NCBI RefSeq assembly: GCF_900111135.1
Contig: NZ_FOGF01000010.1
Coordinates: 1 to 58,270, forward strand
Reading direction: 5' to 3'
DNA from: Granulicatella balaenopterae
Lineage (GTDB): Bacteria; Bacillota; Bacilli; Lactobacillales; Aerococcaceae
Length of the DNA stretch: 58,270 bases
Shown: one piece after another, positions 30,085-37,978 of the stretch
Numbering within the stretch: position 1 is the first letter of the stretch
Layout: every line of letters begins with the position of its first letter
Translations under genes and position numbers: made by a program
The notes under the pieces: generated by a model
Database searches by the model: none
Seen by the model: the letters and a program-made list of their open reading frames with translations, nothing else
Told to the model about the DNA's origin: nothing

Positions 30085-31794
30085 TTATTGTTGTTGAAAT
30101 ACTCGATACACATCATACGCAAAATTCGCTGTTGCTGTTTTCTTTTGTTGAAATTGTCCACCAGATGTTAAGCTCACTAAAATAAACGCTCCCTTATCTG
30201 TCACAAAAATCCCTGCATCATTCCAAGTCCCATAATTAGAATAGTTACCAGTTTTATGATAGCTAGTAATATTCCTTGGTAATTTTTTTAAGATAATATC
30301 ACGATTAGGATTTTCTTTTAAAATAGCTAGCATCGCTCGATCACTTGCTGGTGTTACTAATTGATGTTGATACAATCGACTTAATAAATCTGCTAATTCA
30401 AAAGCTGTTACATAATTATCCAAGCCTTGATATAAAGCATTCGTATCAACGAATTTTCGTTGTAAATTAGATTTCTTAAAGCCTAATTGTTTAAATAGTT
30501 GATTTGTTTTAGCTAAGCCACCTAATTTATCGATAATAACATTTGAAGCGGTATTATCACTACTATAAATCATTTGATAAGCTAAATCATAATAACTATA
30601 TCTTGTTCCAAGCGTTTGGTATTGTAATTGACCTGTTCCGCCAACGATATCTTCGGCTTTTAAATAATAACTATCCGTCAAATCAATCTGACCATCTGCT
30701 ACTTCTTGATATAGAGCTGCTAAAATCATTAATTTAATAATACTTGCTGAACGGATAGGTGTATCTTGATTAGCACCAAATGCTTCACTTGTTTTACCAC
30801 TTAAATCTTGATAGTAATAAGCATGATTCCCTGAAATATTAAACTGTTGGTTAAAACTAGCTAAAATTTCTTGATTAGCTCGAGCTTCACTTAATTGTCC
30901 ATCACTAGCTAAATAATAACCATTAATCCATTCATGATGAGCATATGAACCGTCTGCTTTTAGATAAAACCAACTATTATAATTTGAATCCCATATCCAT
31001 TCATTATGAGCCATATAGCCCCAGTCTTTTAAGTAATAAGCGCCCTTCCAAGTATCATAGGCATATGAGCCGTCTTCATTTATATAAAACCAACTATTAT
31101 ACTTTGAATCCCATATCCATTCATTATGAGCCATATAACCCCAATCTTTTAAGTAATAAGCGCCAACCCACTGATTTTGGACATATTGACCATCTTGATT
31201 GATATAATGCCAACCTGTATTAGCATTATAGACCCATTCATTATGAGCCATATAGCCCCAATCTTTTAAGTAATAAGCGCCAACCCACTGATTTTGGACA
31301 TATTGACCATCTTGATTGATATAATGCCAACCTGTATTAGCATTATAGACCCATTCATTATGAGCCATATAGCCCCAGTCTTTTAAGTAATAAGCGCCCT
31401 TCCAAGTATCATAGGCATATGAGCCGTCTTTATTTATATAAAACCAACTATTATAATTTGAATCCCATATCCATTCATTATGAGCCATATAGCCCCAGTC
31501 TTTTAAGTAATAAGCGCCCTTCCAAGTATCATGAGCATATGAACCGTCTTCATTTATATAAAACCAACTATTATAATTTGAATCCCATATCCATTCATTA
31601 TGAGCCATTATCCCATCATGTTTTAAATAATAACTCCCTAGCCACTGATCCGTTAAGATTTGACCATCTTTTTTAGCAACCCATTCCGTTCCAAGTTGTT
31701 GCCAAGTAGGTGTTGATGCACCCTCTACTGGAGATGGATCGATACTAAAAGCTAAACCAGCCATCGCTATTCCTATCATTATATATTTTTTCAA
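30085..31794 (-). CDS. Secreted wall-repeat protein with class A beta-lactamase-like serine hydrolase domain
   Basis: 569 residues. A signal peptide (1-25, ending VEGA), then six to seven wall-binding repeats of 39-40 residues (about 45-300) rich in Trp and Tyr (WKGAYYLKDWGYMAHNEW), of the choline-binding type seen in pneumococcal surface proteins. The catalytic domain (about 310-569) has Ser351-Ile-Ile-Lys354, Ser412-Asp-Asn and Lys514-Thr-Gly, spaced as in class A enzymes. The omega loop (about 446-453, RKFVDTNA) lacks the ExxLN glutamate needed for penicillin deacylation, so a peptidase or esterase acting on the wall is more likely than drug resistance. Start is TTG after GGAGG. Confidence 0.85.
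   Translation of the reverse strand: MKKYIMIGIAMAGLAFSIDPSPVEGASTPTWQQLGTEWVAKKDGQILTDQWLGSYYLKHDGIMAHNEWIWDSNYNSWFYINEDGSYAHDTWKGAYYLKDWGYMAHNEWIWDSNYNSWFYINKDGSYAYDTWKGAYYLKDWGYMAHNEWVYNANTGWHYINQDGQYVQNQWVGAYYLKDWGYMAHNEWVYNANTGWHYINQDGQYVQNQWVGAYYLKDWGYMAHNEWIWDSKYNSWFYINEDGSYAYDTWKGAYYLKDWGYMAHNEWIWDSNYNSWFYLKADGSYAHHEWINGYYLASDGQLSEARANQEILASFNQQFNISGNHAYYYQDLSGKTSEAFGANQDTPIRSASIIKLMILAALYQEVADGQIDLTDSYYLKAEDIVGGTGQLQYQTLGTRYSYYDLAYQMIYSSDNTASNVIIDKLGGLAKTNQLFKQLGFKKSNLQRKFVDTNALYQGLDNYVTAFELADLLSRLYQHQLVTPASDRAMLAILKENPNRDIILKKLPRNITSYHKTGNYSNYGTWNDAGIFVTDKGAFILVSLTSGGQFQQKKTATANFAYDVYRVFQQQ
30920..31650 (-). repeat. Tandem 117-120-bp coding repeats in the wall-binding domain
   Basis: Repeats come in two kinds. 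Type A (40 codons) contains WDSNYNSWFYINEDGSYA, and type B (39 codons) contains YNANTGWHYINQDGQYV. In reading order they run A A B B A A. The two B units are the same at DNA level apart from one base or so, which indicates recent duplication or gene conversion. Such arrays shrink and expand by recombination and are prone to assembly collapse. Confidence 0.85.
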
Positions 31795-32002
31795 TATCTT
31801 TCCTCCTTTTTATAAACCTTATTCATACCTATCATAGCAAAAAACTACTGCTATTTCATCATTCTATTGGTTGTTGATAAGTTTGAGCCAGTCTATTTAC
31901 TACTTGTTGATAAGTGCTTTTCTTACTTAGTTTTCCACATGTCTTTTGAACTTGCTCTTTTAGATTTTTACTTATCCACATATTTATCGTCTTTTTGGCT
32001 AC

Positions 32003-32028
32003 AAAAAAAACCGAGGAAAATTCCTCGG
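32003..32028 (-). terminator. Terminator after rpmG
   Basis: CCGAGGAA / TTCCTCGG, a perfect stem at 32011-32028, followed by eight T on the minus strand; 16 bases after the rpmG stop. Confidence 0.9.
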
Positions 32029-32043
32029 CATACTTAGCGTAAA

Positions 32044-32193
32044 TTATTTAGTTTCTTTGAAAACTACACGTTTACGTAATTTTGGTGAATATTTTTTTAA
32101 TTCTAAACGTTCTGGGTTGTTACGTTTGTTTTTAGATGTTAAGTAGATACGTTCACCAGTTTCAGCACATTCTAATAAAATATTGATTCTCAT
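32044..32193 (-). CDS. rpmG: Ribosomal protein bL33, Cys-poor (zinc-free) type
   Basis: 49 residues with the L33 pattern [19 protein letters not shown] and ending in FKETK. The zinc form has two CxxC pairs; here only one Cys remains (LECAET) and the second pair is replaced by SPKL, so this is the zinc-independent version. Start ATG 32193 has AGAGGTG upstream. It has its own consensus promoter and terminator. Confidence 0.95.
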   Translation of the reverse strand: MRINILLECAETGERIYLTSKNKRNNPERLELKKYSPKLRKRVVFKETK

Positions 32194-32260
32194 GTTCTAC
32201 ACCTCTTTTAGTTTAATGTCTATTTAAAATCATTTAATAACGATTTTTCCACATAAAAAG

Positions 32261-32289
32261 ATATTACCAAAACATATGCGGTTTGTCAA
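32261..32289 (-). promoter_or_regulatory. rpmG promoter
   Basis: TTGACA (32289-32284), a 17-base spacer and TAATAT (32266-32261) on the minus strand, about 65 bases before the start codon. A near-perfect sigma-A promoter. Confidence 0.8.
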
Positions 32290-32311
32290 TGAATCTTGCT
32301 AATATTTGTGT

Positions 32312-32362
32312 CTATATTTTAGTTACTAACTCTTGAAATTTATTTTTTTGAGCTATTTCCAT
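32312..32362 (-). CDS. Possible 16-residue micro-ORF
   Basis: MEIAQKNKFQELVTKI, preceded by AAAGGAG at a good distance (8 bases) from ATG 32362. It lies 25 bases downstream of the palindrome at 32387-32417 and would be the only product of a short transcript starting there. No family is recognised; the peptide is amphipathic and basic. Such short frames can arise by chance, so coding is unproven. Confidence 0.3.
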   Translation of the reverse strand: MEIAQKNKFQELVTKI

Positions 32363-32386
32363 TTCTATTTCTCCTTTCTAAATAAA

Positions 32387-32418
32387 ATAACTTCTCGTCA
32401 AATTGGCGAGAAGTTATA
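32387..32418 (-). promoter_or_regulatory. Operator-like palindrome over a predicted start site (copy B)
   Basis: An 11-bp inverted repeat, ATAACTTCTCG / CGAGAAGTTAT, around the core TCGTCAAATTGGCGA (32395-32409). The right arm contains GTTATA, which on the minus strand is a TATAAC -10 box (32418-32413), so the palindrome covers the predicted start of transcription. A nearly identical core and the same spacing occur upstream of the CAP-protein gene (33813-33838). In RNA it could also form a hairpin, but no U-run follows. Confidence 0.5.
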
Positions 32419-32451
32419 CGAAATACAGTATTTAATTTTTATTTGATTCAT
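32398..32451 (-). CDS. Possible 17-residue micro-ORF
   Basis: MNQIKIKYCISYNFSPI, with AAAAGGAGG seven bases before ATG 32451. Its last codons and stop lie inside the palindrome of copy B. Further upstream (about 32493-32508) is a second, perfect anti-16S match, GAAAGGAGGTGATCC, followed only by an ATT-started six-codon frame. No family recognised. Possibly a regulatory upstream peptide or the remains of a longer gene. Confidence 0.3.
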   Translation of the reverse strand: MNQIKIKYCISYNFSPI

Positions 32452-32524
32452 CAACAATCCTCCTTTTAATTAGTTTAATGACGATTTAATGGATCACCTC
32501 CTTTCAAATGGCTTTAGAAAAAAT

Positions 32525-32558
32525 AAAAAACACAGATAAATTGACATCTGTGTTTTAA
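32525..32558 (-). terminator. Terminator after the CAP-protein gene
   Basis: AACACAGAT / ATCTGTGTT around an 8-base loop, followed by TTTTTTATTTTTT on the minus strand, 14 bases beyond the stop codon. Confidence 0.85.
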
Positions 32559-32571
32559 TTCATAATTGTAT

Positions 32572-33792
32572 TTAATTATAAGCATCCCCACCAATTAATA
32601 AAGAAGAATAACATCTTATTACATATTGTTTTCCAAAAAGTTTATTCCCACTAAAATGTACAGAAACCGCAGCTTGTAAGTCCCCATTAACCATCATAGC
32701 CTTATAATGTTTTGGACTATTTTTCCATCTATTAAATATTTTTTTTGCAGCTTCTTTTTCTACTTGTTTTAATGTTTTATCAGAATCTAAATAAATTATT
32801 GGAGCAGTTGCATTTTCTAACATGGTTCTAAATTGATTACTTTCTTTTGTAGGTAAAGCGGAATAATATAATTCGCCATTAGGTCTTGTATGACTGAAAC
32901 TAATTTCTAATTCTTCAGAACGAATATCAACTCCCTTAAATAAGATTGGACTATATGTTACTGTTGTAATTCCATGTGCTTCACGTTCTTCATTTAATAA
33001 TTTGATAAATTCATCATTGATATGTTGTTGATCGATATTATTATTTAAGTATTCTTCCATCTCTTCAAGTGATTTAACCGGTTTATTGTCATGGTTGTTT
33101 TCAACAGGTTCTTGTTGGCTTGTTTGTTGATTTTGTTGGTTTGTTGGACTTTCTGAAATTGGAAATACTATTTGTTCACCTTTTACCCATTTACCATCAT
33201 ACCCCACTAAATAACCATCTGGAGTGATTGTGTTTTCTAACATAATACCGTTTGACCCCATATAATAATCTCCAACCCATTGATTAGTTGCCATTGCGCC
33301 ACTACCATTCATGTAGTACCAATTACCATTTATTTCTTGCCAACCTGTTTGCATAACACCATTTTGATTCATGTAGTACCAGTTACCATTAGATTCAACC
33401 CAACTATTATGTGCCATATCGCCCCAATAATTAAAATAGTAATTACCAATCCATTCTTGCCAAGCATATTGTCCATCTGCTTTTAAATAATACCAATTTC
33501 CGTTAGATTCAACCCACTCATTTTGTGCCATATATCCCCAATGTTTAAAATAATAATTTCCAACCCATTCATCACTTGCGTATTCTCCATTGTCTTTGAT
33601 ATAAAACCATAAACCATTATCATGGATCCATTCAGATTTAGCTTGTGTGCCATCAGCTTTAATAAAATTTTTACCTTGCCAACCATTTTCAGTAGCATAG
33701 ACAGTTGAATTCGTTACTTATGGTGTGCTGGTTGTTGCCACTAAACCTAAAGATAATGTTGCAGTTGTTAGTAATAATTTTTTTGCATTCAC
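32572..33792 (-). pseudogene. Wall-repeat CAP-domain secreted protein, interrupted by one in-frame TAA
   Basis: A 406-codon frame starts at GTG 33792 (AGGAGG at 33806-33801) and is open except for TAA at 33720-33718, codon 25. Before the stop lies a signal-peptide start (MNAKKLLLTTATLSLGLVAT). After it, in the same frame, come VTNSTVYATENGW, about six wall-binding repeats (NGNWYYL, WVGDYYM), a Gln/Asn-rich linker and a C-terminal CAP/SCP domain (INDEFIKLLNEEREAHG, FSHTRPNGELYY, KNSPKHYKAMM). CAP proteins are secreted and of mixed function. A CAA-to-TAA change would explain the stop. Nothing else is damaged, so the mutation looks recent; read-through or strain variation cannot be excluded. The largest uninterrupted piece, from ATG 33531, lacks a signal peptide. 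Confidence 0.8.
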
Positions 33793-33805
33793 AATGTTTT
33801 CCTCC

Positions 33806-33838
33806 TAACTTCTCGCCAAATTGGCGAAAACTATTATA
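33806..33838 (-). promoter_or_regulatory. Promoter and operator-like palindrome of the CAP-protein gene (copy A)
   Basis: TATAAT (33838-33833, minus strand) is followed by the palindrome TCGCCAA-A-TTGGCGA (33813-33827), placed on the expected start site, and then by the ribosome site AGGAGG. The -35 is weak. The core differs by one base from copy B at 32395-32409, and the flank AACTTC is shared. The layout suggests repression by a common regulator. Confidence 0.55.
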
Positions 33839-33843
33839 CAAAT

Positions 33844-34131
33844 TTAAAATTCATCTACACCAAATGCCGCAATCAATTCATCAAGTGTAATTTCACTATA
33901 TTTTTTTGTTCTTTTTTTATAATTCCAGTCTTTATGAAAAATTTTAAAGGTAAAATCTTCTCGATAGACAAATGATAATGTAAATCCATCATCAGATTCT
34001 ACCGTAATAAATTTTTTAGGATACCACATTAGATAATCTCTTAACTCACTTTCTTTAGGAAATCTAATTAACACAGCTTTTTCGCTGATTGATTCGATAT
34101 TTTTAGCTTTGAAATATATTTTTTTCCACAT
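33844..34131 (-). CDS. Hypothetical protein, mobile-element-type
   Basis: 95 residues, mainly beta-strand and charged: KIYFKAKNIESISEKAVLIR, then DYLMWYPKKFITVES, FTLSFVYREDFTFKIF and a C-terminal DELIAAFGVDEF. I recall similar small proteins of unknown function in integrative elements and phages of Firmicutes (AKNIE...EKAVLI...WHPKKLV); that link is from memory and unverified. ATG has AAAGGAT upstream. No other mobile genes are nearby, so it may be a leftover cargo gene. It ends 6 bases before the CAP-gene promoter. Confidence 0.55.
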   Translation of the reverse strand: MWKKIYFKAKNIESISEKAVLIRFPKESELRDYLMWYPKKFITVESDDGFTLSFVYREDFTFKIFHKDWNYKKRTKKYSEITLDELIAAFGVDEF

Positions 34132-34238
34132 AATTTTATCCTTTCTAAACTATTCCAATTTAATATCTTGGCTGCCTATATTTCCTATATAATATACAGC
34201 CTCTATCTGTTGAAAACCTTTTCTTTATTATAAATAAA

Positions 34239-34285
34239 ATCACTCACAAAGACTAGTGTATTGGCACTAACTTTTGTGAGTGATA
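34239..34285 (-). terminator. Terminator of the two-gene ABC exporter operon
   Basis: ATCACTCACAAA / TTTGTGAGTGAT with a small inner AGTG / CACT stem, followed by TTTTATTT on the minus strand. Confidence 0.8.
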
Positions 34286-34334
34286 ACTAAAAAATATTCA
34301 GTTTATACTATTCATACATTTCGTTCATAGTTCA

Positions 34335-36134
34335 TTAATCTAATTCAATTTGGCCGGTATATAATTTATAATACATGCCTTTTTTAGCCATTAACGAGTC
34401 ATGATTACCACGCTCAATAATTTGACCTTTTTCCATGACCATAATCACATCAGCATTACGAATTGTTGATAGACGGTGGGCAATCACAAATGAAGTACGA
34501 CCATTCATTAACTGATCCATACCTTCACTAATTAGTAATTCGGTATGACTATCAATCGAGCTGGTTGCTTCATCTAGGATTAACACTTTTGGATTAGCAA
34601 CTGCTGCACGGGCAATGGCTAACAGTTGGCGTTGTCCTTGTGACAGGCTCGCACCATCTCCAGTAATCTCTGTTTGGTAGGCATGCGGTAGGCGCTTGAT
34701 AAAGCTATGTGCATTGGCTAATTTGGCTGCGGAAATCACTTCACTATCACTGGCATCCAAGCGTCCATAGCGGATATTATCGGCAATCGTTCCACTAAAT
34801 AAATGGGTATCTTGAAGTACTATTGAAATTGTCTTACGTAAATCAGCTTTTTTAATCTTCGTAATAGGGATACCGTCAAAAGTAATCTCCCCCTTATCAA
34901 TCTCGTAGAAGCGATTAATTAAATTAGTAATCGTTGTTTTACCAGCACCAGTCGCGCCAACGAAGGCAACTTTCAATCCTGGTTTTGCCCAGACATTGAT
35001 TTCTTTTAAGATTGGGACTTCCGGTTTATAACTAAAGTCAACATCAGTTAGTTGAATATTGCCAACAACTGGGATGCGTCTATCTTCATCGATCCAGTGC
35101 CAAGTTGAGCCTCTTTGTTCTAATGTGACTGTTCCTTGATCGACTTCAGGTTCTTCCCTTAAAATCGTAAAGATACGTTCGGCACCCGCTAACGCTGCTA
35201 ATAAGATATTCGATTGTTGAGCTAATTGAGTTAAGGGTTGGGCAAAGGTACGTGAATATTGTAAAAATGACGCTAATGCCCCAACGTCTAAGCGTCCAAT
35301 AATCGTTAAATAACTCCCTACTACCGCTGTTAAGGCATAATTCATATAACTAATATTACCTAATACTGGGAACATAATATTTGAATAAAATTGCGCTTTA
35401 CTACTTGTTTGGCGTAAATCATCATTAATTTTTTCAAAGTCCGATAAAATTTTGTCTTCATGATGAAAGACTTTAATCACTTTTTGGCCATCAATATGTT
35501 CAGCTACATAAGCATTCACAATTCCTAGTTGGCGTTGTTGCTTACCGAAATGTTGGGCAGATATCCATCCAATCTTTTTAACGATAAAGATCATCATAAT
35601 AACCATTAGCACTAATAAAGCTGTTAAGATTGGTGATAAAATAAGCATCATCACAAAAGTTAGGACTAATTGTAAAGTTGAGGTGATAATCATTAATAGA
35701 CTATTATTAAAAGCATTTTGAATACTTTCAAAGTCATTTGTAAAGCGTGACATCAAATCTCCAGTCTTATTGGTATCAAAGAATTTAATTGGTAATTTTT
35801 GCATATGATCAAATAATTCGCGACGCATACGCTCAATGGTTTTTTGGCCGATATTAATCATCAAACGAGCTGCTGTATAACTCGCTACCACTCCAAATAA
35901 ATAAATCAGACCAATTAAGCCCAACATTTTCGCTAAACCGTAAACATCCTTTGTTAAGATAAAATCATTAATCAAGGGACGAATAAAATAAGTTCCCAGT
36001 ACTCCGGCTGAACTGCTAATAATTAAACAGATAACGACAACCAGTAATAAATACTTACTATGCCACAAATAGGCTAATAAATCTTTTAAAGTTTGCTTCA
36101 TATTTTGTGGGCGGCGTTTATTAACTTCACTCAT
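34335..36134 (-). CDS. Heterodimeric ABC exporter, catalytically complete half
   Basis: 599 residues: six membrane helices, then Walker A GATGAGKTT, Q-loop IVLQDTHLF, signature SLSQGQRQLLA, Walker B VLILDEATSSID and H-loop IAHRLST. This is the half with the catalytic Glu. Its start codon shares one base with the stop of the partner (TAATG), so the two are translated together. The pair resembles multidrug exporters such as EfrAB or LmrCD of lactic acid bacteria; the actual substrate is unknown. Confidence 0.9.
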   Translation of the reverse strand: MSEVNKRRPQNMKQTLKDLLAYLWHSKYLLLVVVICLIISSSAGVLGTYFIRPLINDFILTKDVYGLAKMLGLIGLIYLFGVVASYTAARLMINIGQKTIERMRRELFDHMQKLPIKFFDTNKTGDLMSRFTNDFESIQNAFNNSLLMIITSTLQLVLTFVMMLILSPILTALLVLMVIMMIFIVKKIGWISAQHFGKQQRQLGIVNAYVAEHIDGQKVIKVFHHEDKILSDFEKINDDLRQTSSKAQFYSNIMFPVLGNISYMNYALTAVVGSYLTIIGRLDVGALASFLQYSRTFAQPLTQLAQQSNILLAALAGAERIFTILREEPEVDQGTVTLEQRGSTWHWIDEDRRIPVVGNIQLTDVDFSYKPEVPILKEINVWAKPGLKVAFVGATGAGKTTITNLINRFYEIDKGEITFDGIPITKIKKADLRKTISIVLQDTHLFSGTIADNIRYGRLDASDSEVISAAKLANAHSFIKRLPHAYQTEITGDGASLSQGQRQLLAIARAAVANPKVLILDEATSSIDSHTELLISEGMDQLMNGRTSFVIAHRLSTIRNADVIMVMEKGQIIERGNHDSLMAKKGMYYKLYTGQIELD

Positions 36135-37864
36135 TATGCTTCCACCCCTTCCGTTTGCGTGTGGTAAATTTCACGGTATAACTCATTACTCTCTAACAAT
36201 TCTTCATGCGTTCCTAAGCCATGCATTTTGCCATCTTCTAGCACTAATATCTTATCGGCTCCTTGAATCGATGAAATTCTTTGGGCAATAATAATGACCG
36301 TTGTATTCGGTAAGTCTGTAAAGAAGGCTTCTCGGATTTTGGCGTCTGTTTCGGCATCGACAGCTGAAGTTGAGTCATCTAAAATTAATACGGCTGGATC
36401 TTTCACTAGGGCACGCGCAATACATAAACGTTGCTTTTGACCACCTGATAAGTTACCGCCACCTTGTTCTAACTTAGTGTCATATCCTTCAGGCATTGCC
36501 ATAATAAAGTCGTGAGCTTGGGCGTTTTTAGCAGCTTGTATTAATTCTTCATCTGTTGCAAATTGATTGCCCCATAAAAGATTTTCACGAATCGTCCCTG
36601 AGAATAAAGTGTTCTGTTGTAAGACCATGGCGACATTATTACGCAAATCTTTAAATGAAAAGTCTCGAACATTTACGCCACCAACATAGACAGCTCCTTC
36701 AGTTGTATCATACAAACGAGGAATTAATTGTACTAGTGAAGTCTTACCTGAACCTGTTGAACCAATAATCCCAAAAACTTCACCCACTCCAACTTCAAAA
36801 TTTAAATCACTCAATACTTCTGCTTCTGGATCTTTACCATATGAAAAATGAACATCTTCAAATCGAACACTACCACTAACAGCACAATGATTTTTAGGAT
36901 TCATTGGTTCTTTCACATCAATCTCAGTATTCATCACTTCAAAAATACGTTCTAATGAAGCTTTTGTAATTGTCAACATAATAAAAATAAAAGAAATCAT
37001 CATCAACGATACTAAAATTTGGGTAATATACGATAAGAAACCAATTAATTCACCAGTAGTCATGGAACCAGTCATTACCATATTACCACCAAACCACATT
37101 ACCGCAATAATACAAGCATAAATTGTTAATTGCATCACGGGATTATTATAGACAACAACATTCATAGCATGGAGCGCTCGTTGTTTATAGTTTTCGTTTT
37201 CTTGATGGAATTTTTCACGCTCATAATCTTCACGAACAAATGATTTTACCACGCGAATCCCGACAAAATTTTCTTGTAATGTACGATTAATGCGGTCGAC
37301 TGCTTGTTGTAATTGATGGAATCTTGGGAAAGCAATCGCAATAATTAATCCTAATGATAATGTCAAAATAGGAATTGCAATCACAAAGACTAATGATAAC
37401 TGCATATTTAAACGAATCGCAAATATTAAGGCAAAAATTAATAATAATGGCGCTCTTGCAAGTAATCGCATCGTCATAATAGCGGTATTTTGCACACTAG
37501 TAATATCGGAAGTCATTCTAGTAATTAGTGATGAATTAGAAAAATAATCAATATTATGAAATGATAATTGCTGGATTTTCTTCATTTCTGCTTGACGTAA
37601 TTCAGCTGCAATCCCAGTCCCACCAATCGAGGCAAATCTAGCACTCATTGTACCAGCCGTTAAGGAGACACAAGCAATCAAGACCATCACCAAACCTTGA
37701 TGAATAATCAATGAGCTATCTTTATTTGGGATACCGATATCGATAATTTTTAACATTACTAATGGTTGGGTTACTTCACAAACCACCTCAATCATCATCG
37801 TTAAAAATGCTAAGATGGGATACTTTTTATATTTTTTAATATAGGGCAATAATTGTTTATACAT
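36134..37864 (-). CDS. Heterodimeric ABC exporter, degenerate half
   Basis: 576 residues: membrane domain, then Walker A GSTGSGKTS, Q-loop MVLQQNTLF, signature NLSGGQKQRLC, Walker B VLILDDSTSAVD (Asp where the catalytic Glu should be) and an H-loop with Gln instead of His (IIAQRIS). One non-canonical ATP site made this way is a hallmark of heterodimeric type IV exporters (TM287/288, LmrCD, BmrCD). First gene of the operon, ATG after AAGGAGTGAGTGA. Confidence 0.9.
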   Translation of the reverse strand: MYKQLLPYIKKYKKYPILAFLTMMIEVVCEVTQPLVMLKIIDIGIPNKDSSLIIHQGLVMVLIACVSLTAGTMSARFASIGGTGIAAELRQAEMKKIQQLSFHNIDYFSNSSLITRMTSDITSVQNTAIMTMRLLARAPLLLIFALIFAIRLNMQLSLVFVIAIPILTLSLGLIIAIAFPRFHQLQQAVDRINRTLQENFVGIRVVKSFVREDYEREKFHQENENYKQRALHAMNVVVYNNPVMQLTIYACIIAVMWFGGNMVMTGSMTTGELIGFLSYITQILVSLMMISFIFIMLTITKASLERIFEVMNTEIDVKEPMNPKNHCAVSGSVRFEDVHFSYGKDPEAEVLSDLNFEVGVGEVFGIIGSTGSGKTSLVQLIPRLYDTTEGAVYVGGVNVRDFSFKDLRNNVAMVLQQNTLFSGTIRENLLWGNQFATDEELIQAAKNAQAHDFIMAMPEGYDTKLEQGGGNLSGGQKQRLCIARALVKDPAVLILDDSTSAVDAETDAKIREAFFTDLPNTTVIIIAQRISSIQGADKILVLEDGKMHGLGTHEELLESNELYREIYHTQTEGVEA

Positions 37865-37897
37865 TCACTCACTCCTTTTTCTTAAAATTTATTTTTG

Positions 37898-37938
37898 AAA
37901 AAAAGAACCCTCTATGTTTTACATAAGAGGGCTCTTTA
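37898..37938 (-). terminator. Terminator after prsA
   Basis: AAAGAGCCCTCTTATGT / ACATAGAGGGTTCTTT with loop AAA, followed by a T-run on the minus strand. Confidence 0.85.
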
Positions 37939-37978
37939 ATTCTTTAACAAAAAATATTACCTTTTATTTGTTACAGTG

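Larger units (their letters stand above)
32194..32571. other. 378-base spacer with micro-ORFs and control sites
   Basis: Apart from the rpmG promoter, the two micro-ORFs, palindrome B and the terminator at 32525-32558, nothing else is evident. Three strong ribosome sites in about 150 bases are unusual for DNA without a normal-sized gene. Confidence 0.5.

Noticed and set aside
30945-31676. Plus-strand frames opposite the wall repeats
   Set aside because: They repeat with the coding repeat on the other strand and lack ribosome sites; they are shadows.
30085-31794. Antibiotic-resistance beta-lactamase
   Set aside because: The omega-loop glutamate is missing and the protein carries wall-binding repeats, so resistance is not supported.
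31859-31981. 40-codon minus-strand frame (MWISKNLKEQVQKTCGKLSK...) between rpmG and the hydrolase gene
   Set aside because: It has no ribosome site, and its upstream extension runs through the rpmG terminator. It may be a gene scrap, but it is not supportable as a gene.
32493-32508. Plus-strand TGGATCACCTCCTTTC as the 3' end of a 16S rRNA gene
   Set aside because: Only 16 bases match and the upstream DNA is unlike rRNA; the minus-strand reading is a strong ribosome site.
33483-33698. 71-codon minus-strand frame overlapping the CAP-protein gene
   Set aside because: It is out of frame with the wall-repeat coding sequence, which continues in its own frame through the same DNA.
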